This document shows positions 18,107-26,631 of a DNA stretch of 64,000 nt, piece after piece. The notes beneath the pieces are model-generated. The model was not told where the DNA came from, did not search any database, and worked only from the letters and a program-made list of their open reading frames with translations. The stretch spans positions 1-64,000 of the forward strand of contig JAVBUF010000044.1 of the NCBI GenBank assembly GCA_031555615.1, in the 5' to 3' direction. This stretch comes from UBA935 sp031555615. GTDB taxonomy: Bacteria; Bacillota; Clostridia; Lachnospirales; Lachnospiraceae. Each line of letters begins with the position of its first letter. Position 1 is the stretch's first letter. Position numbers and translations under genes: made by a program.

Positions 18107-18580
18107 ATGGGATTTATATTTGAAAAACTTAATGAGGAAAAAAGAACATATCTAGAGAAATTTGATATTAGGCATCCTTTTAATTCTAACTTAAAGGTGG
18201 GTTTACGTGATTGGGTAGTGGATGCAGAAAGAGAAGTGTTTTTGCTGCCATTGACAGGAGGGGGGTATAATGAAGAACATCCGGAAGTTTTAAGATTTTT
18301 TTATAAAGAAAATATAGGAATAATTCATGCATATAAGAAAAAGAAATTTAAGACACATACAGAAGTAGATGTTACATGGTTTTTGTTTGAAATTTGCTTT
18401 CCAACCAATTTGGAAAATGAGAAGGAAGAAATACTTGGGTTAATTAAAGAAGCATTTCTTGTATATGGATCAGGAAGGCTGGATCAAAAAGTGGATGATT
18501 TTGTATTTGCAGAAATAGCAGACCCCATTTTTGTAAATGATAGGGAGGGGGGACTGATAAACAACATCTTAAAAATTTAA
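18107..18580 (+). CDS. Module 6: MGFVFE-family protein, long subfamily (intact)
   Basis: A 157-residue protein beginning MGFIFEKLNEEKRTYLEKF. It carries the long-subfamily insert DIRHPFNSN and LRDWVVDAEREVFLLPLTGGG, followed by VDVTWFLFEICFPTNL, YGSGRLDQKVDDFVFAEIAD and PIFVND. The last ~12 residues differ from other members because the frame runs on past the usual end. A G6 run lies in the glycine segment. It is very similar to the gene at 18678, so the pair looks like a recent tandem duplication. There is no RTX copy between them, only a short relic. Function unknown. Confidence 0.65.
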   Translation: MGFIFEKLNEEKRTYLEKFDIRHPFNSNLKVGLRDWVVDAEREVFLLPLTGGGYNEEHPEVLRFFYKENIGIIHAYKKKKFKTHTEVDVTWFLFEICFPTNLENEKEEILGLIKEAFLVYGSGRLDQKVDDFVFAEIADPIFVNDREGGLINNILKI

Positions 18581-18602
18581 TTTAAAGAAACAATTGGAAA
18601 AA

Positions 18603-18677
18603 TTTTAATAACAGCCTTTTAGCTGATAATGATATATAAATTGAAAACATATAACAAGGAAAAGTGAGGGAAGAATG
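18603..18677 (+). repeat. Leader repeat copy 7 of 7
   Basis: AATAACAGCCTTTTAGCTGATAATGATATA, then AAAACATATAACAAGGAAAAG and TGAGGGAAGAATG before the MGFVFE start that precedes the complete RTX gene. It is the most diverged copy in its right half. Confidence 0.7.
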
Positions 18678-19124
18678 ATGGGATTTGTATTTGAAAAACT
18701 TAATGAGGATAAAAGAAAATATTTGGAGAAATTTGATATTAGGCATCCTTTTGATTCTAACTCAAAGGCGAGTTTACGTGATTGGGTAGTAGATGCAGAA
18801 AAAGAAGTGTTTTTGCTACCACTGACAGGGGGGGGATATGATGAAGAACATCCAGAAATTTTAAATTTTTTTTATAAAGAAAATATAGGAATAATTTATG
18901 CATATAAGAAAAAGAAATTGAAGACACACACAGAAGTCGATATTACATGGTTTTTGTTTGAAATTCGTTTTCCTACCATTTTATCGTCTAAAAAGGAAGA
19001 ATTAGTTGGACTAGTCAAAGAAGCATTTCTTGTATATGGATCTGGAAGAATGGATCAAAAGGTAGATGATTTTATATTTGCAGAAATAGCCGACCCTATT
19101 TTTGCAAATGATGGGAGGGGATGA
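18678..19124 (+). CDS. MGFVFE-family protein directly upstream of the RTX gene
   Basis: A 148-residue cytosolic protein (MGFVFEKLNEDKRKYLEKF, DIRHPFDSN, LRDWVVDAEKEVFLLPLTGGG, VDITWFLFEIRFPTIL, YGSGRMDQKVDDFIFAEIADPIFAND). ATG 18678 is chosen over the ATG one codon earlier because all paralogs start MGF; spacing from GAGGG also fits. The glycine segment is encoded by a run of eight G (18828-18835). It ends five bases before the RTX start and shares its ribosome-binding region. Position resembles hlyC or frpD, which precede RTX genes, but the sequence matches neither by eye. A cognate partner (chaperone, immunity or modification) is inferred. Confidence 0.65.
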   Translation: MGFVFEKLNEDKRKYLEKFDIRHPFDSNSKASLRDWVVDAEKEVFLLPLTGGGYDEEHPEILNFFYKENIGIIYAYKKKKLKTHTEVDITWFLFEIRFPTILSSKKEELVGLVKEAFLVYGSGRMDQKVDDFIFAEIADPIFANDGRG

Positions 19125-19128
19125 ACAA

Positions 19129-22100
19129 ATGGAAGAAAAAGTAATACAGATTGTAGCATGGATGAAAGAATGGGAAAAAAATCATGGAACACCTCAGACA
19201 GATGCTGAGTTGGCAGATTTCATGAGAGGATTGCAGGAACAGGCCCTTCTAATATTTTCTTTTGAATTAGAAGGAGGAAGAACAGCAATTCCTTATTGCG
19301 GTATTGTGGATGGTATTCCCATGTGGCAGATTGTAGATGGAATTAGTAAAGTAAATAACAATTATGGCTATATATCTGGAACAGAGTTGGGGAAACTTTG
19401 GAACGAAAGAGACTTTGCTGATAAATTAGAGGATATTGTAGGCGAAAATTATACTCGTCTGATGAGTGGCTGGGATGCAGAAGGAAACCGTAGTGCGACC
19501 CCTATTCCTGGATACGACATTTTATCATGGGATGACTTTACTTCTAAAAATGTGATAGAAAAAAATAGTAAAGGAGATATCATAGCCCTTACTTTAAGTG
19601 ACATGTCAGACTTTAATACTAAGGTATGGGTGCTCACTGAACTTCCCGTCCTTCTGGAAAAGAACAGCGTTACTTCAATTAATGGTATCTCTAAAGCAAA
19701 CTTAAAATTATATATGAAATTTTTTTTAGAAAATGGTTTCAGCCAAACTGAGGCAATGGAAAGCTTGGCAAAAATAATTTCTATGCGTGCCTATGAATAT
19801 ATAGCCGGCATAAATGTGGAGTATGATTCCAATGGACAACTAATCAAAAATGGAAATGTTGCTTACATAACCACCACAGGCATCCTTGGAGATTGCGGGA
19901 AAACTTACGGAACACCCCAAAACCTTTACAGCAAACTATATAAAACCGGAAAATTATTTAGCTATACCGACCTGCAAGCCCTTTTAAACCGTTGCACCAC
20001 AGCAGATATAGCTGTTAAAAGCAGCATCGAAACCCTATACATTCAATCCGCAGCCTGGGCTTCTACCTTCGCGGCATTAGAAACCACCAAACACCTACCC
20101 GGCAATGTTTTGCCGAATACCATATCTCTGCCGGAGGTCACCCAGACAGGTGGTCATGTCGTGGTGGATTACGGCAGCAGCAAGGTAGAAGTATGGGAAA
20201 AAGCACCCGGGGAATCTTATTCCTTTGAAGAGGACGGTTGGAAAAAGGTAAATCGCACCGACTTCATAACCAAAGATGGACAAGTTATTAGTCTGGAATC
20301 CTATATGAATATCCGTACTAATGCAATGAAGATAATTGGCGTGGTGGGAACAGTGGTTCTTGTCTATGACGGTATAACCAGTCTTCTGGAAGCAGCGGAA
20401 GCCTATAAAGTGGGGGATTATCATACCGGAAATGAAATCGTATGTAAGTGGGCCGCCGGAACCACTACCGGTCTGGTTACAGCCCAGGCTTTTATGGAAG
20501 CAATTTTTCCTACCTGTGCAGGCATCGCGGCCATCGGAGGCCCAGTTGGCATCATCGGCGCACTGGCTTTGGAACTGCTTGCCGGAGCAGCAGGATTTAT
20601 GCTGGGCAAGCTAATCGGTGAGATGGCTGGCGAACTTATAGCTGAAGGCATTTCCGGATTAGAAGATTTGATTTTTGCCTTGATTGGTGAAAGTAATGCA
20701 GAATTTCTCAGGGCAGAAAATGCAATTCAGCCCAGGTGTGATCCTCTTATTATTGATCTAGATAATAATGGATTTCATTTCTTTTCCAAGACAATGGGCA
20801 CCTATTTTGATTTAGATGCAAATGGTTTTGCTGAAAAAACTGGTTGGGTCAGCAAACAGGATGCCTTTTTGGTGCTGGATCGTAATAAGGATGGCGTCAT
20901 TAATGACGGTGGCGAATTGTTTGGTGATCATACCTTGCTTTCCAGCGGCAAATATGCAAAAACAGGATTTGAAGCATTGAATGAATATGATGCTAATAAG
21001 GACCGGATTATTGATGAACAGGATGAGATATTCCACAATCTGCGGGTTTGGACGGATGTAAATAAGGATGGCATATCTTCGGAAGATGAGTTATATACGC
21101 TTTCAGAGCTGGGGATCATATCAATAGGGCTTTCTTATGAGACAGTTAATCAACTATATACCGATTCCAATACATTACTTGCAAATATCGCTACCGTGAC
21201 TTTTGCGGACGGAAGTACTGTGAAAATCGGAGAGGTGCATTTTGATGGGAACCTGTATGATACAAGGGAAATTGTAAATATCGAAATACCGGAACAGATT
21301 CTGGAATTGCCTAATGTAACCGGAATGGGTAATCTGAGATCACTGCATAGTGCTATGGCGGCGGATACCAGCGGGGTACTGCAGAACCTGGTGACTGCTT
21401 TTATGAGTTCCGATGATGTGAAACAAAAGGAAAGCATTGTTAATGATATCCTTTATTTCTTATGTGGTGCAGAGGCAATTGCAGCAAATAGCAGAGGAAC
21501 CAGTATGGATGCCAGAAAGCTTTTGGTGATCGAAACGATGATCGGAAAAGATTTTTCCGGTACCAGTGGTAAAAATCCTAATGCCAATGCTGCGACTATT
21601 TTGAACCAAGTCTATGTGGAACTGGCGGAAGTCTATTACAATTCTTTAAATATACAGGCTAATTTATCAGCCTATATGAATCTTATTTATGTCACTGAAG
21701 AAAAGGGAGTTAAAACGATACATACCGAATTGTTTGCAGCCTTTATGCAGATGCAGGCAGCGTCGGGAGTAGATATCGGAACTCCGGTGGCAGATATGGG
21801 AAGATATCTTCATCAATTGTGTATGGACGGAGAGACAAAAGGGTATGATGAATACCGACAGATTTTTGATTCTTATTCCGAATTGATCGACAGTTGTTTG
21901 AGAGATACGATTTTGGGTAGTGAGGGCAATGATACTTTAAAGGGCAAAGCATCAAAGGATATTATTTTCGGAATGGAAGGGAATGATACCATCAATGGAG
22001 GTTTCGGGGATGATACGTTGTATGGTGGTGAAGGTGATGACCATCTTTATGGTGAATCCGGTAATGATACATTAATTGGTGGAACCGGAAATGATTACCT

Positions 22101-25100
22101 GAATGGGGGAGTAGGGGCCGATACCTACATTTTTAAGAGTGGAGATGGAGAGGATACCATAAATGATTACGATACAGGTACTAATCAGCTGGATAAAATT
22201 CTTTTTTTAGATGATATCCAACCCGAAGATATCGTAGTAAGCCGAAACGAAAACGATATGGTTATCACAAACATAAAAAGCGGGGATGAGATTACGGTTG
22301 AAAAGGCATTTCAGACAAGTGGAAGTAAAAGTCCGTATCTTATCGAACAGATCCAATTTCAGGACGGAACCGTGTGGGGCATTGAGGAGATAATGGAGCA
22401 GACCAGAGATCGATACGGAACTGGAGCAGACGACACATTTACCGGATATGGCAATTCCATGATTTACAATGGAAATGAGATTTTTTATGCCGGAGAAGGA
22501 AATGATACGATTCGAGCCGGAAGTGGTGATGATATCTTATATGGAGAGAGCGGCAATGATATTTTATATGGTGAAGCCGGGGATGATTTATTAGTGGGTG
22601 GAACCGGAAAAGATTACTTAAGTGGGGGAAGTGGAGCTGACACCTATGTTTTTAAGGTTGGAGATGGGCAGGATAAGATATACGATTACGATACCGGTAC
22701 CAATCAGGCAGACAAGATTCTCTTTTTAGATGATATCCAACCCGAAGATATCATAATTAGCCGAAAAGAATCCAACATGGTTATTACCAATACTAAAAGT
22801 GGAGATGAAATTACGGTTGAGCGGGCATTTGAGGTAAGCAGCGGTAAAAGTCCGTATTTAGTTGAGCAGATTCAATTTCAGGATGGAACCATCTGGGGCA
22901 TTGAGGAGATGAGGGCAAAAATACAGCCTACGGTAATCAATGGAACAGAGATAAATGATTATCTAGTTGGGTATACATCTAGTGTCCTTTATAATGGAGA
23001 TGAGATTTTCCATGCCGGAGCAGGGGACGATAAGATTCAGGCAGGGGATGGAGATGATATCTTATATGGAGGGAGCGGTAACGATCTTTTATATGGTCAA
23101 AACGGAGACGATATTCTGTATGGCGGAACAGGCAACGATAAACTATATGGAGATACAGGAAACGACACTTATGTATTTGCTTTGGGTGATGGCAATGACA
23201 TTATTCAAGACTATGATGTTACTGCATCCCAAACAGATACAATCCGATTTTTGGAGAACATTAGTCCTGAGAATATTTCTATTATCAGAAGTGGAAATGA
23301 TATGATCATTACTAATCTTCAAAGCGGAGATAAGGTCACCGTATCTAATGCATATATAGTAAATAGTAATGGGAAAAGTTGTTACTTTATTGAACAATTT
23401 GTATTTCAGAATGGTACGGTATGGAATCTTGATGAAATAGTAAACCAGACAAGAAAACACTTAGGAACAGATGGAAATGATTATTTGGTGGGTAACACGG
23501 GAACTTCTGTTTACAGTGATGATGAGATATTTTATGCCGGAGCCGGAAATGATACGATTTGGGGCAGAGATGGAAATGATATTTTGTATGGCGGAGGGGG
23601 AGATGATAAGCTATATGGTGAAAGCGGGGACGATATTCTATATGGGGAAACCGGTAATGATACTCTCAATGGTGGCAACGGAAATGACACTTATCTTTTT
23701 GCTTTGGGTGACGGTGCTGATAAGATTGTTGAAAGTGATGCGGATTTAAGCAATATAGATACCATCCGTTTTCTTGAAAGCATTTTACCAGAAGATATCG
23801 TTCTGATGAGAAAAAATAATAATATGATAATTCTCAATCAAAAAAGTGGTGATCAAATAACTGTAGAAAAGGCCTATTACATAGTGAATGATGAATCTCG
23901 CAGTAGGACGGCAATTGAGCAGATCGAATTTTTCGATGGAACGATATGGGATATGGAGGGAATTGTAGAAAACACATTACTTTGGTATGGTACGGATCAA
24001 AATGATATTATGGAAATTGATGCTCATACCGCAAGTGTTTCAACCATCTATGCTGGAGCCGGAAACGATACTGTTTATGGTGGGGACGGAAACGATACGA
24101 TATATGGGGAAGCTGGAAAGGATATCCTCCATGGTGGGGCTGGGGATGATATTCTGATCGGTGGAACCGGAGATGATGTTCTTTATGGCGGTGAGGGGAG
24201 GGATACCTATGTTTTTGGTCTGGGAGATGGAAATGATCATATTTATGAATATGATGCAGACTTAAGCAGTATTGATACCATCCGCTTTCAGGAAGGCATC
24301 AACCCGGAAGATATTCAGATATATAGAAGTGGCAATGATTTAAAGATTACAATAGAAAAAACCTTAAATCAAATTTTTGTAAAAAATGCTTATGTGATTG
24401 AAGAAGGGGAGTCTCACAGCCGGTATATGATAGAACAGATTCTATTTAATGACGGAACTGTCTGGGGGATTGAAAAGCTAAATGAAAATGTATACTTAAT
24501 CGGTGGAGATGAGAATGATGTCCTCTATGGCGGTGCTGGAAACGATACATTATACGGCAGGAAGGGAAATGATATTCTGCATGGAGGCACCGGAAATGAT
24601 CTTTTGTACGGTGAAGAAGGAGATGACACCTTGTATGGAGGTATAGGAAGTGACACTCTATTTGGAGGCTCAGGCAATGATTCTTTATATGGTGGAGAAG
24701 GTGATGATGGGCTGCTGGGTGGTGATGGCGATGATATTTTGGTAGGCGGAACTGGAAAAGATTCTTTAATGGGTAACGTTGGCAACGATATTCTATATGG
24801 AGAGGAAGGAGATGATACGCTGCAAGGTGAAGATGGTGATGACATTTTAGTAGGTGGAGCTGGTGATGATTTTCTGATGGGCGGTTTAGGAAAGGATACC
24901 TATATATTTAATCTAGGGGATGGCTTAGATACTATTTTGGATGGCAGCACAAATGAATTAAATGGTGAGCGTATCATATTTGGCGAAGGAATTCGCCCGG
25001 AAGACATCAGAATGCAAAGAGACAACTATGACAGGATGATCCTGAGCAATATTAAGAATGGTGACATAATTACTATTATTAATGCATATGGGTTCAGATA

Positions 25101-26613
25101 TTGTGGAAGTGGTCTTATTGAAGAAATTATTTTTTATGATGGAACAATATGGGGCATAGATGAATTTGCTGAAAGGGTAAGCATTCGATATGGAACAGAC
25201 AGCAGTGACATGATGTATGGAAGGGAGGCAGAAGCGGGATACAGCGCCAATGAAACTTTTTATGGAGGTGCTGGAAATGATTATCTTTATGGAAATACAG
25301 GAGACGACATCCTGTATGGGGAAGAAGGAAATGACTGCATAGATGGCGGTGCGGGTGATGATACCTTGATTGGAGGAAGGGGCAACGATATCTTGCTAGG
25401 AGATTATGGAAACGACACTTATATTTTTCAGTTGGGGGATGGAATTGATGAAATTGCTGATAGTTTTTTGGGTTCTGAATCAGGGGTAGACTGTATTATG
25501 TTTGGTGAAGGTATCCGGCCTGAAGACATTCGGATAGAAAGAGTTAACGGTAATATGATGCGTCTGATTAATAAAATCAGTGGAGATCAAATTACGATTC
25601 GTGATGCTTATGCCAATCCGGGCAAAATCTGCGGAGGTGGATACATAGAAAAAATCATGTTTTATGATGGAGAAGTATGGGAAGCTGATGATTTTGCAGA
25701 AAGAGCAAGAATCTGCTACGGAACCGATGAAAATGACTATATGTATGGTGGAGGTGTTTCCTTAGGATATGATGAAAATGAGATTTTCTATGGCGGAGCA
25801 GGCAATGATATGATTGTCGGATGTGATGGAGATGACTGTATGTATGGGGGAAATGGCAATGACACTCTTGTTGGAGATGCAGGAGACGATCTTTTAGATG
25901 GCGGAACTGGTGACGATAATCTAAGGGGCGACGAAGGTGATGATATCTATGTTTTTGGTGTAGGTTATGGCACCGATTTCATATACGATAGTAATGGATT
26001 TAACAAGATCCGTTTCTTAGATGGAATTAGGGTTGAGAACCTGATTGTTTCTGCCAAAGAAGAGTCGTCTGACGTGGAGATTGCGATCAGTGGAACCGAA
26101 GACAAAATTATTTTGTTAGGCTATCAAAGCAACCCTAATCATCAAAACTTTGAATTTGAGTTTGCAGATGGAACGGAGGCAGTGATAGATCCCGGGACAC
26201 TGACGTTGCAGGAGAAGTTTCCTGAAAGAGAAATAGAGGAAGAAGAAATAGCGCAAGCAGAGACTGTGGTAGAGATATGCTCATTGCCGGAAGTGCAGAC
26301 AGCGGCTGCCGAAAGTGAAGAACTCACGGAAATCGGGGAAACAGATGCAAATACAGAAAGGCAAATAGAATCGCAAACAGAATCAGAAGAAGAAATAATT
26401 GCCGCCGCTGATATGCTTACAGAAATCTATGAGGAAGCCGTTTACGAAACCCAGGACCCGGGGCTGTTTACCGATGACGCTATAACCAATCAGGTACAGC
26501 AGATAGTTGAATTAATCACATCTTTTGATGTGGAGAGCGGTATCGGAGAAGAAATAACCTCCTCGGACACAGAAACTTCAGCAGTAGATGTTTCAATGCT
26601 GTGGACAGCATAA
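19129..26613 (+). CDS. Giant RTX protein with FrpC-like self-processing module
   Basis: A 2494-residue type I secretion substrate. Residues 1-340 are the N-terminal region copied in the upstream modules. About 395-525 hold glycine-rich hydrophobic helices (IIGVVGTVVLVYDGI, AAIGGPVGIIGALALEL). At 538-710 lies DPLIIDLDNNGF, YFDLDANGF, DRNKDGVINDGGELFGD and WTDVNKDGISS, closely like the FrpC self-processing module, with Asp538-Pro539 at the predicted scissile position. A helical part follows. From about 925 to 2275 there are many GGxGNDxLYG Ca-binding nonapeptides interrupted by eight HCBP-related blocks (TYVFxxGDGxD ... IEQIxFxDGTVWG). The tail is acidic and ends VSMLWTA. Start 19129 follows GGAGGGG. 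Secretion ATPase and fusion protein genes follow directly. A toxin or adhesin role is inferred. Confidence 0.9.
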   Translation: MEEKVIQIVAWMKEWEKNHGTPQTDAELADFMRGLQEQALLIFSFELEGGRTAIPYCGIVDGIPMWQIVDGISKVNNNYGYISGTELGKLWNERDFADKLEDIVGENYTRLMSGWDAEGNRSATPIPGYDILSWDDFTSKNVIEKNSKGDIIALTLSDMSDFNTKVWVLTELPVLLEKNSVTSINGISKANLKLYMKFFLENGFSQTEAMESLAKIISMRAYEYIAGINVEYDSNGQLIKNGNVAYITTTGILGDCGKTYGTPQNLYSKLYKTGKLFSYTDLQALLNRCTTADIAVKSSIETLYIQSAAWASTFAALETTKHLPGNVLPNTISLPEVTQTGGHVVVDYGSSKVEVWEKAPGESYSFEEDGWKKVNRTDFITKDGQVISLESYMNIRTNAMKIIGVVGTVVLVYDGITSLLEAAEAYKVGDYHTGNEIVCKWAAGTTTGLVTAQAFMEAIFPTCAGIAAIGGPVGIIGALALELLAGAAGFMLGKLIGEMAGELIAEGISGLEDLIFALIGESNAEFLRAENAIQPRCDPLIIDLDNNGFHFFSKTMGTYFDLDANGFAEKTGWVSKQDAFLVLDRNKDGVINDGGELFGDHTLLSSGKYAKTGFEALNEYDANKDRIIDEQDEIFHNLRVWTDVNKDGISSEDELYTLSELGIISIGLSYETVNQLYTDSNTLLANIATVTFADGSTVKIGEVHFDGNLYDTREIVNIEIPEQILELPNVTGMGNLRSLHSAMAADTSGVLQNLVTAFMSSDDVKQKESIVNDILYFLCGAEAIAANSRGTSMDARKLLVIETMIGKDFSGTSGKNPNANAATILNQVYVELAEVYYNSLNIQANLSAYMNLIYVTEEKGVKTIHTELFAAFMQMQAASGVDIGTPVADMGRYLHQLCMDGETKGYDEYRQIFDSYSELIDSCLRDTILGSEGNDTLKGKASKDIIFGMEGNDTINGGFGDDTLYGGEGDDHLYGESGNDTLIGGTGNDYLNGGVGADTYIFKSGDGEDTINDYDTGTNQLDKILFLDDIQPEDIVVSRNENDMVITNIKSGDEITVEKAFQTSGSKSPYLIEQIQFQDGTVWGIEEIMEQTRDRYGTGADDTFTGYGNSMIYNGNEIFYAGEGNDTIRAGSGDDILYGESGNDILYGEAGDDLLVGGTGKDYLSGGSGADTYVFKVGDGQDKIYDYDTGTNQADKILFLDDIQPEDIIISRKESNMVITNTKSGDEITVERAFEVSSGKSPYLVEQIQFQDGTIWGIEEMRAKIQPTVINGTEINDYLVGYTSSVLYNGDEIFHAGAGDDKIQAGDGDDILYGGSGNDLLYGQNGDDILYGGTGNDKLYGDTGNDTYVFALGDGNDIIQDYDVTASQTDTIRFLENISPENISIIRSGNDMIITNLQSGDKVTVSNAYIVNSNGKSCYFIEQFVFQNGTVWNLDEIVNQTRKHLGTDGNDYLVGNTGTSVYSDDEIFYAGAGNDTIWGRDGNDILYGGGGDDKLYGESGDDILYGETGNDTLNGGNGNDTYLFALGDGADKIVESDADLSNIDTIRFLESILPEDIVLMRKNNNMIILNQKSGDQITVEKAYYIVNDESRSRTAIEQIEFFDGTIWDMEGIVENTLLWYGTDQNDIMEIDAHTASVSTIYAGAGNDTVYGGDGNDTIYGEAGKDILHGGAGDDILIGGTGDDVLYGGEGRDTYVFGLGDGNDHIYEYDADLSSIDTIRFQEGINPEDIQIYRSGNDLKITIEKTLNQIFVKNAYVIEEGESHSRYMIEQILFNDGTVWGIEKLNENVYLIGGDENDVLYGGAGNDTLYGRKGNDILHGGTGNDLLYGEEGDDTLYGGIGSDTLFGGSGNDSLYGGEGDDGLLGGDGDDILVGGTGKDSLMGNVGNDILYGEEGDDTLQGEDGDDILVGGAGDDFLMGGLGKDTYIFNLGDGLDTILDGSTNELNGERIIFGEGIRPEDIRMQRDNYDRMILSNIKNGDIITIINAYGFRYCGSGLIEEIIFYDGTIWGIDEFAERVSIRYGTDSSDMMYGREAEAGYSANETFYGGAGNDYLYGNTGDDILYGEEGNDCIDGGAGDDTLIGGRGNDILLGDYGNDTYIFQLGDGIDEIADSFLGSESGVDCIMFGEGIRPEDIRIERVNGNMMRLINKISGDQITIRDAYANPGKICGGGYIEKIMFYDGEVWEADDFAERARICYGTDENDYMYGGGVSLGYDENEIFYGGAGNDMIVGCDGDDCMYGGNGNDTLVGDAGDDLLDGGTGDDNLRGDEGDDIYVFGVGYGTDFIYDSNGFNKIRFLDGIRVENLIVSAKEESSDVEIAISGTEDKIILLGYQSNPNHQNFEFEFADGTEAVIDPGTLTLQEKFPEREIEEEEIAQAETVVEICSLPEVQTAAAESEELTEIGETDANTERQIESQTESEEEIIAAADMLTEIYEEAVYETQDPGLFTDDAITNQVQQIVELITSFDVESGIGEEITSSDTETSAVDVSMLWTA

Positions 26614-26631
26614 AGGCAGGAGGAGGGGAAT

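Noticed and set aside
12571..18677. Regularly recurring ~70 bp repeats considered as a CRISPR array
   Set aside because: The copies are 300-1700 bases apart, diverged, and each ends at a start codon of a homologous gene. They are duplicated leaders, not CRISPR repeats.
18678..19124. HlyC-type acyltransferase
   Set aside because: Position and size fit, but none of the recognisable HlyC residues or motifs is visible, so the name was not used.
24525..24845. Minus-strand ORF rich in SSPSSPY motifs
   Set aside because: It is the antisense reading of the RTX repeats (glycine/aspartate codons read backwards) and has no independent support.
21900..25960. Dense DNA repetitiveness as a tandem repeat or minisatellite
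   Set aside because: The repetition follows the RTX nonapeptide codons within one open frame; it is explained by the protein repeats.
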